Shown here in pieces: positions 1 to 8,323 of a DNA stretch of 64,000 nucleotides; position 1 is the stretch's first letter, and each line of letters starts with the position of its first letter. The translations under genes were made by a program, and so were the position numbers. The notes beneath the pieces were generated by a model. That model was given only the letters and a program-made list of their open reading frames with translations. It was not told where the DNA came from and made no database searches. The stretch is from Bin87 sp965261925 (GTDB lineage Bacteria > Chloroflexota > Dehalococcoidia > Lucifugimonadales > UBA3495). The stretch is from the NCBI GenBank assembly GCA_965261925.1, contig OZ253486.1, positions 1,922,001 through 1,986,000 on the forward strand, read 5' to 3'.

Positions 1-333
1 GCGGACATGGAGGTGTATCGTCGACCCTACCCTGAAGTTGGGGAGTCCCGGCGGCCGACGCTGACCCGGCCACGCCAGATACCGCTGGACGGCGAGCCCG
101 CCGACGCGGTGGCGATCGTGGACGACTACGCCGGTTGGCTCAGCGTCAGCGACGTTCCCTAGCTATTCATCAACGCCGACCCGGGGACCATTCCGACCGG
201 CACGCAGCGGGAGTTTTGCCGGAGTTGGCCCAACCAACGGGAAGTAACCGCGCCAGGATTCCATTTCATTCAGGAGGACGCGCCGGCTGAGATTGGACAG
301 GCCATTGCGCAGTGGCTGTCCTCCCTGGGGTAG
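1..333 (+). pseudogene. Haloalkane dehalogenase (LinB-like), 3' part with in-frame stop
   Basis: Frame 1 is open from the window edge and reads as the C-terminal part of an alpha/beta-hydrolase haloalkane dehalogenase. Recognisable stretches are SRRPTLTRPRQIPLDGEP, DDYAGWLS, LFINADPG, FCRSWPNQ and the catalytic-histidine segment GFHFIQED, in the order seen in LinB/DhaA enzymes. A TAG at 160-162 falls exactly where the family has Lys in VPKLFINA, so one AAG to TAG change explains it. The frame then stays open to the natural TAG at 331-333. The 5' part, with the nucleophile, lies outside the window. It could be a real nonsense pseudogene, a sequencing error or, less likely, a read-through stop. 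Family identity is clear from motif order; functional status is inferred. Confidence 0.8.
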
Positions 334-817
334 CGCAGAGCGGAGTTCTCGAGACGGCTGAGTTGCTGGCCAGAGCCTTGGCCGGGGGCTCTGAGTGGCG
401 CTCAGGACAGCGTAAAGGCGCTGATGCGTTGAGGTCCAGTGGGCCGGAGCAATCGAATATTCACTGTGGCGTGGGGCAATCGTAATGGCATTGGCGGGGG
501 CAACTTCTGTACGGGGCCGTTTACGTAATGAGGGTTGTGCGAGCTAAACAAGGTATCAAAACGGGCTACCGCTGGCGGTTTCAGCTCCACGTACCGAGCC
601 AGCCGGCGCCCAGAATGAATGTCGACCGTGGTTTACCGGGATATCCCTGAGCGGTGTAGTACTTGCTGGACGCTGACCGAACTCAATCCATGGGAGTACC
701 TGATGCCGAAGAGTTGGAGCTGCGTCGTCTTCTCGCCTTGGCCCAAATCCACCGAAAGGACGCCAGCGGGCTGGTAACGCAGGGGATGAGAAGCATGGGT
801 GATGGGCTGCAGTGCTC
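334..817. other. Intergenic stretch, no supported gene
   Basis: Between the dehalogenase remnant and the left end of the IS66 element I see no convincing coding sequence. A 43-codon frame from ATG at 690 runs into the IS end and stops there at 821. It could be the stump of a gene cut by the insertion, but it has no recognisable motif. GGGAGTAC at 692-699 and its inverse at 2254-2261 may be chance. Confidence 0.4.
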
Positions 818-834
818 GTAACAGTTCAGAGTTG
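818..834 (+). repeat. IS66 left terminal inverted repeat
   Basis: GTAACAGTTCAGAGTTG. It pairs with 2274-2290 in inverse orientation with two mismatches and overlaps the end of the transposase reading frame. Confidence 0.75.
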
Positions 835-2201
835 AGGGGAAGCGATTAGTTGGCGGCAGGCGACGAGGGAGTTGAGACCTTGAGCCCGCCAGGTGCCGAA
901 GATTGAGGCCAGCGTCATCTTGGTGTCGGTGCCCTGGGCTGAGCGGGTGCCCCCACTGACCTTGCGGCTGACCACCACCTGGTGCCGGCTGCGCTCGGCG
1001 GTGTTGTTATCCGGCGGCACTTCCGGTTGGGCCACGAAGACGAAGAGTTCCTTGATGTGGTTCTCAATGCGACGGCACAGCCTGGCCGGGACGGCCGACG
1101 GGTCATCCTGGAAAGAGACGGCAGAGGGCCAGCAGTCGTCTTTCCAGGGCCAGCTTGGCGGTGTGGCGTCGTTTCTCTGCGGGGAGAGTAAAGGTCGTGG
1201 CCTGGCGGTAGAGTTGGTGGACGGCGTCAGCCCACTGGGCCAGTGGTCCATCATTTGGGTAGCGTGCTCGCAGGTCGTGGATGTCGCGCAGCAGGTGGGC
1301 CCAGCAGCGTTGCTGGGGCCGTCGTAATGGTGGTAGGCGGCAATGGTGGTAGGCAGCATAGAAGTCGCTGACCAGCACGCCGGCGAATTCGTCGCCCAGG
1401 ACCTCATCCACCACGGCCTTGCCTCGACCACGCCGCAGGAAGTACCGCTGGTCTGGGGTGCTAAAAGTCCACAGGTAGCCGTTGTGTCCGTCCTCCCGCC
1501 AGCCGGTCTCATCGGCATGGACCACTGGGCTAGCCCGGACCTGTTCCAGTATGTCTGCCACCATTCCTTGGGCTTGACCAGCCACTTTGCGTATGGCATC
1601 CACGATGGCGCCCCGGCTGAGGTGCAGCCCGTGCACGGTGTCCAGGTACCGTTGGATGGTGCGTAACGGCAGCCTGGCCTCCTCCCGCAGGGTGGCGATC
1701 AGGCTCACGACGTTCACTCCCAATCGCTGCTGACCCAACGCCACGCCGTCCGTTGCCGCCCGGGGCGCCCAGCGCCGTCGACAGAGGGAACAGGTGCGAG
1801 CGATATCGACGTGCTCGGTTACCTGTACCGGAACCTGAGGCAGATCGATGATCTCCCGGGTGCGCTGGACCCAACCACCGGACAGGCGGGTTTCACCGTC
1901 GGGACATTGCTCCACTCGGCGCGTGCTCCACTCGGTGAGTGGGCGTCATGCGGGTTCGGGCAAAGCCGTGGGGTCGGGGTTTGCGCGGCCCCTTGGGGCG
2001 TGCTGGCTTCCGGTCGGCTTGGGGCTTCAGACCGGGCATCCGACCGGAGCCGCTGGGTTTGGCTTGCCCTTCCCACTGGACAACCCGTTTCTCCAGACGT
2101 TCAACGATGGCCTGCTGCCGTTCGATGACCGCCTGTTGCTTGACGATGACGCCAATGAGAACGTCCCGGTCGGCTGTCCTGAGATCAATTTCGGTATCCA
2201 C
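826..2201 (-). pseudogene. IS66-family transposase, two frameshifts
   Basis: This is a DDE transposase read on the minus strand in three pieces. Piece 1 (2201 to about 1935) has the N-terminal coiled segment with repeated VIERQQAIVERLE heptads and the basic linker. Piece 2 (about 1915-1110) has the zinc-ribbon-like CSLCRRRW, the first Asp in HADETGW and the second in VSDFYAAYHH. Piece 3 (about 1110-826) has the catalytic Glu in PPDNNTAERS and the C-terminal KMTLASIFGTWRAQG. The first shift is at a repeated 12-mer (1908-1919 and 1924-1935). The second is one extra C in CTCTTTCCAGG near 1110. All three acidic residues survive in sequence, but no single frame holds them, so the enzyme should be dead unless programmed frameshifting occurs twice. 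Confidence 0.85.
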
Positions 2202-2273
2202 CCCAGTTATATGACATAACCGCCCCTCGCTGCACCATCCATCCGCAAACCAAGTACTCCCAATTCACCTCAC

Positions 2274-2290
2274 CAACTCTGCACAGTTAC
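2274..2290 (-). repeat. IS66 right terminal inverted repeat
   Basis: Read on the minus strand this is GTAACTGTGCAGAGTTG. It lies about 75 bp upstream of the transposase start and matches the left end at 15 of 17 positions. Confidence 0.75.
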
Positions 2291-2440
2291 ATCCCCTCGT
2301 CTGCGTTGAAACGCGTGGCGGCTGCGGGCATACTGTGAGTTGGATTGCCATGGTGCCAGTGGCGCTCAAATCGCTGGACGGCGCCGACCAGGATCAATTG
2401 TCACGCTGCCATCGGCTGACCATCACCTGCGAGGCTAAGG

Positions 2441-3384
2441 TTGACGACACAGGATCACAGAGGTGATGACATCCGGCGAGATACCGATACCGGCTCTGGA
2501 GAGCCCAGCCTCCTCCTCGATCTACATTCGACGATCGCCCGCGTGGAGGTCCGCCTTGAGCAGGCCTCCGCCTTGATGGACATCGCGGAGGCATTCATGA
2601 CCGCGCCAACCAACTCGCTGGCGGTGCTGGCGGCATTGGGTTGCGCCAACGAGTGCGATGCTGAAATCTCCGACTTGGTCGACTTCCTGCCGGGCACCCG
2701 TGGGCGGGCCAACGCTGACCTTCCCGAGTCCCAACGGTTTGAGCTGGTCACCCGGACACTCTCCCAACACGGCGAGTTGCGGGAGCGGTTGCGGCAAGCG
2801 GTCGAGGGAGAGTGGAACGTATTCGAAGAGCCAGAAGTTTCGCCCAATGGCAACAGGCCGTCGAGTGGTATCAGCACTGCTTCCGTTGTCAGGCTAACCT
2901 GCGGGGAGTAAGGCATTGCCTCCGCCACATGGAGGAGAGTGCCCCGGACGGGGTGGAGAGGGTCGCTTACCTGAATGCCCTGATCGAGGCAGCGGACGAT
3001 CTGGATTTGGAGGCCGATGAATTCGTCGGTCATTCCAGCCGTTCCTCGGACCTCACATCCCAGGAGGACCGTGACGAAGTCTATGGACTGGCCTGTCGGG
3101 CCTTCCTGGAAACGCGGGAGATCACCGAACGCGAGATCAGGGTGTACGACGCCCAAGTATCCGTACGGTTCAGCCCGACGATCGAACAAGCCTCCGACCA
3201 CAAGCTGAGGCATTTTCACCCGACCATCGCGCTGGATGAAGGGAGCAACCTGGTGGTTGTGTCCAGACGGATGGGACACAGCAAGGTCAGCACCACTCTG
3301 GAACTCTATGGCCATGTGCTGCCAGGATGGCAGAAGGATTTGGCCGAAAACGTCGCAAATGCCATTGATGGAGATGGTTGTTGA
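2441..3384 (+). pseudogene. Degenerate ORF ending in a tyrosine-recombinase C-terminus
   Basis: Two overlapping frames (2441-2911 and 2812-3384) look like one reading frame broken near 2812: the first runs to GEW and the second continues ERIRRARSFAQWQQAVEW. The first about 230 residues are an acidic helical sequence I do not recognise. The last about 45 residues, LRHFHPT then VVSRRMGHSKVSTTLELYGH, are the second conserved Arg/His and tyrosine-containing end of a phage-type integrase. The rest of the recombinase catalytic domain, including the first Arg box, is missing, so no active integrase can be made. It sits beside an IS66 element, which supports a decayed mobile region. The exact start is unclear (a TTG at 2441 is possible). 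Confidence 0.55.
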
Positions 3385-3393
3385 TTGCCGCCT

Positions 3394-3419
3394 TTTTGCC
3401 GCCAATACTGGCGGCAAAA
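3394..3419. terminator. Bidirectional hairpin terminator-like site
   Basis: Perfect 11-bp inverted repeat TTTTGCCGCCA, loop ATAC, TGGCGGCAAAA, followed by TGTTTTC, 9 bp after the integrase-like stop. T-runs flank the stem on both strands, so it could stop transcription either way. The following stretch to 3735 holds no gene that I can see. Confidence 0.6.
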
Positions 3420-3735
3420 TGTTTTCTGGCCAAAACATAGCCGATCGGGAAGGCTCGCAGGGGTTCGGTCCCATAGGTGCCCAAGCCGACGAATGATCAG
3501 GGGTTTCCGGGTATGGCGTGATTTTTGGGAGGAGCCTGCGCCACCGACGGGCAGGTAGAATGTGGACCGCGGCGATGCCGACTGGAATCCCTTGGAAACC
3601 ACCCCAAAACCTGCCATGCTGACCATAAGTCTTATCACAGACAGCGCGAGTCGTGGAGTCCCTCCTGCGCGGGAACCACGGGTTTTTGGGATGTCAGTTT
3701 TGAGATAGTTTCAAAGCACGAACTGGAGTTAAGCA

Positions 3736-4512
3736 ATGAACGATCGTGAGGAACTTAGGCGCAAGGGTAATGAGATACGGGAACGTCTGCAACACGGCAC
3801 CTATCCCGTGCGCGAGCGGCCCCGGGCGACGACCAGCATCCCCGGACTGAGAAACTATACCGGGGAGTCTATCTTCGGTGCGGTGTGGGCGCGTCCGGGC
3901 CTGGACATCCGCTACCGGATGCTTGCGACCCTGTCCGTACTGTCCTCGCTCCAGCGCCTTTCGCAGTTTCAGACCTACGTCCACAGTGCGCTGAACCTGG
4001 GATTGAGCGCGGAGGAGATCCAGGAAGTACCCATCCACTGCTCCCTCTACGCTGGGTTCCCCTCGGCGGTCAACTCCCTGGAACTGGTTCATGAGGCCTT
4101 CGGTGAGAGGGGCATCGAGGCGCCGCAGACCGAGGTGCCCGAGCTCAGCCTTGAGGAGATGGAGGCGCGAGGGCGCCAGCTCCGGGAACAGCTCTTCGGC
4201 GCCGAGGGGCAGCAGGGTTACGCCAGCGCGCTAGAGGACCTTGCGCCGGACCTGCGGGTTCTCACCTACCAGTACGGGTTTGGGGAGATATTCTTCCGCC
4301 CTGGACTGGACCTGAAATCCCGGGTGGTGTGCACCACGGCCGCGCTGGCGGCGCTGAAGGCCGATGCCCAGTTGCGTAACTTCCTGCGTGCCGGACCTCG
4401 GGTGGGCTTCTCCAAGCAGGAAATAGTGGAGGTGCTGATCCAGACCGGAGGATACGCGGGCTATCCGGCGGCGTTGAACGCCATCTCCATAGCGGCCGAG
4501 GCCTGGAGTTGA
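3736..4512 (+). CDS. Carboxymuconolactone decarboxylase family protein, tandem domain
   Basis: The 258-residue protein contains two copies of the AhpD/carboxymuconolactone decarboxylase fold. Domain 1 spans about residues 40-125, with RPGLDIRYRMLATLSVL and VPIHCSLYAGFPSAVNSLEL. Domain 2 spans about 165-255, with RPGLDLKSRVVCTTAALAAL and EVLIQTGGYAGYPAALNAI. The duplication is plain from the repeated RPGLD and YAGxPxAxN motifs. The AhpD-type CxxC redox pair is absent, so a lyase-like or unknown role is more likely than peroxidase-reductant activity. ATG at 3736 follows TGGAG. It precedes an alpha/beta hydrolase on the same strand with an 81-bp gap, perhaps in a ring-cleavage or lactone pathway. 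Substrate unknown. Confidence 0.8.
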   Translation: MNDREELRRKGNEIRERLQHGTYPVRERPRATTSIPGLRNYTGESIFGAVWARPGLDIRYRMLATLSVLSSLQRLSQFQTYVHSALNLGLSAEEIQEVPIHCSLYAGFPSAVNSLELVHEAFGERGIEAPQTEVPELSLEEMEARGRQLREQLFGAEGQQGYASALEDLAPDLRVLTYQYGFGEIFFRPGLDLKSRVVCTTAALAALKADAQLRNFLRAGPRVGFSKQEIVEVLIQTGGYAGYPAALNAISIAAEAWS

Positions 4513-4593
4513 GCCAACGGTGGCCCCGTCGATGCTGCGGCTGTGGCCCGCACGACAGTATAATGCGGCCCACTTCTGCTGAGGGGGCCCGCC

Positions 4594-5406
4594 ATGACTG
4601 CCGTTGATTACTCCGTGCTGGACAACCCAGAGGCGTCGGCCCGTTCGTTCCACCCCTTGCGGGGCTGGGCCGACACGCCCCCGGGGGCGGTGGATTACGG
4701 GATTACCCTCGCTGACGGGACCGTTCTGTCGAGCCGATTCTTCGCGGTTGGGCGGGACAACCCCACGGTGCTATTTTTCTACGGTGGCGGGGAGAACGTC
4801 GCCCGTTACGATGAGATCGCGCCGCACTACAATGAAATCGGCGCGAACTTTTTAGTCGCCGACTATCGAGGCTTCGGCGCGTCCAGCGGGTCACCGAGTT
4901 TCAACAGCATACTGTCGGACGCGCACCAGGTGCTGGACTGGCTGCGAGAGACGATGCAGGCGCTGCGGTTCACGGGCCCGCTGTACGTCATGGGGCGCTC
5001 CATGGGACGTCACTCCGCCGGGGAGCTTGCCATAACTGCCGCCGACCGGATCAACGGCGTAATCATAGAGAGCGGACGGCCTAACCTGGGACGGATAGCT
5101 GAGGGGCTGGAGGCGGAGGTGGTACAAGCGCTGGAGGACGACTACCAGGCCAAGTTCTATTCCATCGACATTCCCACGCTGGTGATCCATGGCCAGTGGG
5201 ACGAGTCGGCGCCGCTGGCCGACGCGGTGGACATGTTCAACAAGCTCGAGACCGCCCACAAACACTTGGAGATCATACCGGGCGCGGGCCACAACGACCT
5301 GATGTACGTGGGATTCCAGCAGTATTTCAACGCCATCAAGGGCTTTATGGCCCGGTACGCCGGGCCGAGCCCAGCGACTGCGACCACCGGCGACACCACC
5401 GAGTAG
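4594..5406 (+). CDS. Alpha/beta hydrolase
   Basis: This 270-residue serine hydrolase of the alpha/beta fold has its nucleophile elbow at GRSMGRHSA (GxSxG), the acid in HGQWDESAP and the histidine in GAGHNDL near the C-terminus. The oxyanion region is FFYGGGEN. There is no signal peptide or membrane segment, so it is cytoplasmic. ATG at 4594 is preceded by GAGGGGG, and a TATAAT at about 4559-4564 could be its -10, though no good -35 is visible. A half copy of the GTAGGGGCG palindromic repeat (5403-5414) begins just before its stop codon ends. Specific substrate cannot be told. Confidence 0.8.
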   Translation: MTAVDYSVLDNPEASARSFHPLRGWADTPPGAVDYGITLADGTVLSSRFFAVGRDNPTVLFFYGGGENVARYDEIAPHYNEIGANFLVADYRGFGASSGSPSFNSILSDAHQVLDWLRETMQALRFTGPLYVMGRSMGRHSAGELAITAADRINGVIIESGRPNLGRIAEGLEAEVVQALEDDYQAKFYSIDIPTLVIHGQWDESAPLADAVDMFNKLETAHKHLEIIPGAGHNDLMYVGFQQYFNAIKGFMARYAGPSPATATTGDTTE

Positions 5407-5566
5407 GGGCGGGTCCGAAACATCACCTCGGGCCAGTTTCCATTCGAACAGTCATCGCAACCGGGGCGTGACAGCGTGGTCGCTGGAGTTGTCGCTCAGG
5501 CTGCAGGAGCGCCACGTCGCCTCACTCTCCGCAACGATAAACTCTGTACGCGTGAGCAGTCACGGA

Positions 5567-7597
5567 TCAGCCGGTAACCCGCTTGCGGCGGTTGGTGATG
5601 TAATCGACCAGGACGTATTCGCCCAAGTTTTCGCTGCTGCTGTAGAAGGCCCGGCCGCGATTGATCTTGGTCATCCGGTCCACGAAGTTGACCAACTGGT
5701 AGCTGTTTTCCAGCATGAACGTGTTGATGACGATCCCTTCCTGGGTGCACCGGCGCACCTCTTTGAGGGTTTCCAGCTCGGTGCGGTAGCTGGGCGGATA
5801 CGAGAAGTAGGCCTGCTCACCCTCCAGGTGGGCGGTAGGCTCGCCGTCAGTGATGACCAGGATTTGGCGAGTGCCGCCCTTTTCGCGGGACAGCAGCTTA
5901 CGGGACAGCATCAGAGCGTGGTGCAGGTTGGTGCCGGACACCCAGTTGTTCCAGGTTAGACCGGCCAGGTCTTTTTCCTCCAACTCGCGGGCGTAGTCGG
6001 AAAACCCCACCACATGCAGCGTGTCTCTGGGGTATTGCTGCCGGATGAGGGCGAACAGGGCGAGGGTGACCTTCTTGGCCGCCGCCCAGTTGTTGAACAG
6101 ACCCATGGAGCGGCTTTGGTCCAGCAGGACGATGGTAGCCGATCGAGTCATGTGCTCGCTGCGGTAGATCTCAAAGTCGTCGGGACGCAGTTTGACCGGC
6201 ACCTGCGGGCCACCGCGGACGATGGCATTCTTCACGGTGGTTTGGAGGTCCAATTGTAGAGGGTCGCCGAACTCGTAGGTCTTGGTATCGCCCAGCAGGT
6301 CGCCTCCGGCCCCCCGAGTATTGAGGTCGTGGTTGCCGATGCGGTCTTTCTTGAGGTGCTGGAACACCTCGCGCATGGCCTTTTGACCGATGCGCCGGAT
6401 GCCACGGGCGGTCAAGCTGAGATTGTCGTCGTCGGTGATATAGCCGGCGTCTTTCAGCAACTGCCGGAGACGGTCCAGTTCTTCCCAAGCGCGGCGGGCC
6501 TCTTCGCCCAATAGCTCGGCGAGTTGTTCCGGGTCAACGTCGTCAAGGTTGCCGCTGCGCATGGCCTGTTGCAAGGATTGTTCCAGTTGGTCCAGATCCT
6601 GCATCTGCCGCATCGCTTCCATGGCCTGCTCCAGCGTCATGCTGTCGTCGCCGAGGAACGGATACTGCCGCGCCAGTTCGTCCGGCGGCATCAGCGATTG
6701 CATCAGGCTGGCGAACTCGGACATTTCGTCCATCAGGCGTGGGTCCATGGCCGACTGCATGGCGTCTTCCAGTTCGCGGCGCATGTCGGGGGACAGGCTG
6801 TCCATGAGCGACTGCATCTGCGCCATCTGCTGCTGGATGCGCTCCATGAGCTCGTCCAGGCTCTGGGGCGGGTCATCGCCGAACATGGGACCCCATTTCT
6901 GCATGAAACCCTCGAAGTTGGGGTCTCGGCCCTCCATGCGGTCGCGGAGCATCTGGTTGAGGTCCTGCATCATCTGACGCATCGCCTCCATCTGCTCCGG
7001 GCTCATGTTCTGCATCTGATCCTGCATCTGCTGGGATACGTTCTGGGCCATCTGGCCCTTGAGCATATCCAGCAGTTCCTGGAACATCTGCTGGGCGTCC
7101 GGGTCCATGAAGTCGTATTCCATCAACTCCTGGATTTGCCCGCCCAGGCCGTCGGGCAAGTCGTTCAGCCGGTCCAGGTTGCGTTGGGCGCGATCCTGAA
7201 GCAGCCGGTTCAGGGCGCGTTGCTGCTCCTTGCCTTCCATGTCGTCGGGCTCGGGTTGACCGGCAGCCTCGTCCAGCCGGCGTTGAATACCCTCGCGTTC
7301 GGTGCGGAGGATCTCGTCCATCCGTTCCTTCAGGTCATCGACCACGGAATCGAGGTTGCTTTGCTGGAGCTGCTGGCGACGCTGCTGCTTGAGCTGTTCC
7401 ATGAGTTGGCGCAGGTTGGGCATTTGGGCGCCGTCGCGGTTCTGCATGCCGTTGCGGAACAGGTCGCGCAGTGCCCGGGCCAGATCGCCGTGCTGCAGGA
7501 GGTCGTCAGAGAGTGCGTCCATCACCTCGCTGGCATCCACGTCGAAAATCTGCTGGGTGCCATCCCACTGGGAATAGCGATAACGTTGGTACAGCAT
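5567..7597 (-). CDS. VWA domain protein (magnesium-chelatase ChlD/CoxE-like)
   Basis: A 676-residue protein. The start chosen is the ATG at 7597, preceded by GGAGGTTCC; the longer frame upstream has no ribosome site and runs into the next gene. Residues about 60-400 are a very Gln/Met/Glu-rich helical region with many QMQ, MEAMRQM and LxxLL repeats, probably coiled coil. The last about 200 residues are a von Willebrand factor A domain with a full metal-ion-dependent adhesion site: DQSRSM (DxSxS), SGTNL (Thr) and ITDGEP (Asp). Such proteins usually work with a MoxR/BchI-type AAA ATPase; none is adjacent. No transmembrane segment is seen. Confidence 0.8.
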   Translation of the reverse strand: MLYQRYRYSQWDGTQQIFDVDASEVMDALSDDLLQHGDLARALRDLFRNGMQNRDGAQMPNLRQLMEQLKQQRRQQLQQSNLDSVVDDLKERMDEILRTEREGIQRRLDEAAGQPEPDDMEGKEQQRALNRLLQDRAQRNLDRLNDLPDGLGGQIQELMEYDFMDPDAQQMFQELLDMLKGQMAQNVSQQMQDQMQNMSPEQMEAMRQMMQDLNQMLRDRMEGRDPNFEGFMQKWGPMFGDDPPQSLDELMERIQQQMAQMQSLMDSLSPDMRRELEDAMQSAMDPRLMDEMSEFASLMQSLMPPDELARQYPFLGDDSMTLEQAMEAMRQMQDLDQLEQSLQQAMRSGNLDDVDPEQLAELLGEEARRAWEELDRLRQLLKDAGYITDDDNLSLTARGIRRIGQKAMREVFQHLKKDRIGNHDLNTRGAGGDLLGDTKTYEFGDPLQLDLQTTVKNAIVRGGPQVPVKLRPDDFEIYRSEHMTRSATIVLLDQSRSMGLFNNWAAAKKVTLALFALIRQQYPRDTLHVVGFSDYARELEEKDLAGLTWNNWVSGTNLHHALMLSRKLLSREKGGTRQILVITDGEPTAHLEGEQAYFSYPPSYRTELETLKEVRRCTQEGIVINTFMLENSYQLVNFVDRMTKINRGRAFYSSSENLGEYVLVDYITNRRKRVTG

Positions 7598-7691
7598 TGG
7601 AACCTCCGGCCGGGCCGGCGCAGGCGAACGACAAGAATGGCGGGATGATAACACACGGGGCGACGGCTCTCGACCACCGTGCGCGCGGCGG

Positions 7692-8318
7692 TCAGCTGAA
7701 GAGGCGATTGAGCCAGGTGACGAAGCGCTGGCAGAGGAGGCCGTTGATCTCCAGGTCGCGGGTGCCAATAGCCTGGCCCATGAGCCTGGGATCTTCCCGG
7801 GTTGCAAGCCAAGCGTAGAGTTGGGCGCGAAGGGTTTTGCCAGGAGCGAACTTGCGGTCATCGTCCGAGATGCTATCTATGTACTGTTGAGACAACGGCC
7901 AAACCGGGTCGTCTCGTGGGATCATTCCTGCGACGAATTCTTCGATCTCGCCGGCAAGAGTATTGTCTGGCATCAACCATACGCCGACGCGCCTTTCGGC
8001 TCCTGGGATAACTGTCCCGGTCGGATCCGGGGCGGCAGGAGGTTGAACGCCGTAAGTACGTAGTTGATGAGCTATCTCGTCCCAACGCGCTCGAGGATGA
8101 TCGTCCGTGTCAACCAATATTCCCAAAGCCTGTCTCCCCGGCGCCAAGAACTCCGGGCCAATCGACTCCAAAACAGCGTTGATGTTGCCACGGTCCGATA
8201 TGAAAAAATCAGGAAGTTCCGGATTGCGGTTACAAATCTGCCAAACCACGTGCTTGTCGTTTCGTCCTTCGACCAACAGGAGTTGAGGTTCCGTTTCATC
8301 AGATTCGATGCGAGCCAT
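7692..8318 (-). CDS. TOPRIM-fold protein, DUF3226/DUF4435-like
   Basis: The 208-residue protein begins with LLLVEGRNDKHVVWQI and has GILVDTDDHPRARWDEI at about residues 84-100. These are the Glu and DxD elements of a TOPRIM nuclease/primase fold as found in DUF3226 and DUF4435 proteins. The C-terminal part (LMPDNTLAGEIEEFV and later GTRDLEINGLL) also fits that group. It starts 5 bp after the stop of the ABC-type ATPase gene at 8324-9442, so the two are surely co-translated. In OLD nucleases the same ATPase and TOPRIM parts are fused; in PARIS they are split as here. Role in phage defence is an inference from this architecture. Confidence 0.7.
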   Translation of the reverse strand: MARIESDETEPQLLLVEGRNDKHVVWQICNRNPELPDFFISDRGNINAVLESIGPEFLAPGRQALGILVDTDDHPRARWDEIAHQLRTYGVQPPAAPDPTGTVIPGAERRVGVWLMPDNTLAGEIEEFVAGMIPRDDPVWPLSQQYIDSISDDDRKFAPGKTLRAQLYAWLATREDPRLMGQAIGTRDLEINGLLCQRFVTWLNRLFS

Positions 8319-8323
8319 TTAAG

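Larger units (their letters stand above)
818..2290 (-). mobile_element. IS66-family insertion sequence, 1473 bp, complete ends, inactivated transposase
   Basis: The ends are an imperfect inverted repeat: GTAACAGTTCAGAGTTG at 818-834, and the reverse complement of 2274-2290, GTAACTGTGCAGAGTTG, identical at 15 of 17 positions. IS66-family elements typically begin with GTAA. The repeats bracket exactly one transposase gene on the minus strand, whose TGA stop (826-828) lies inside the left repeat. No tnpA/tnpB-like accessory ORFs are present, so this is the single-transposase type. IS66 elements usually make 8-bp target duplications; the flanks here (CAGTGCTC and ATCCCCTC) do not match, which suggests age, rearrangement or one-ended recombination. 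Confidence 0.8.

Noticed and set aside
402..590. 62-codon minus-strand ORF
   Set aside because: No family motif, no ribosome site and no partner; likely chance in GC-rich DNA.
2455..3474. 339-codon minus-strand ORF over the integrase remnant
   Set aside because: It is the antisense of the degenerate ORF and reads as low-complexity Arg/Ser/Pro without a domain.
3450..3475. tRNA 3'-end-like GGGGTTCGGTCCC after the integrase remnant
   Set aside because: The T-loop lacks the invariant A58 and no cloverleaf can be built upstream; perhaps chance.
6524..7648. 374-codon plus-strand ORF rich in His and Leu
   Set aside because: It mirrors the Gln/Met-rich region of the VWA gene; the composition is an antisense artefact.
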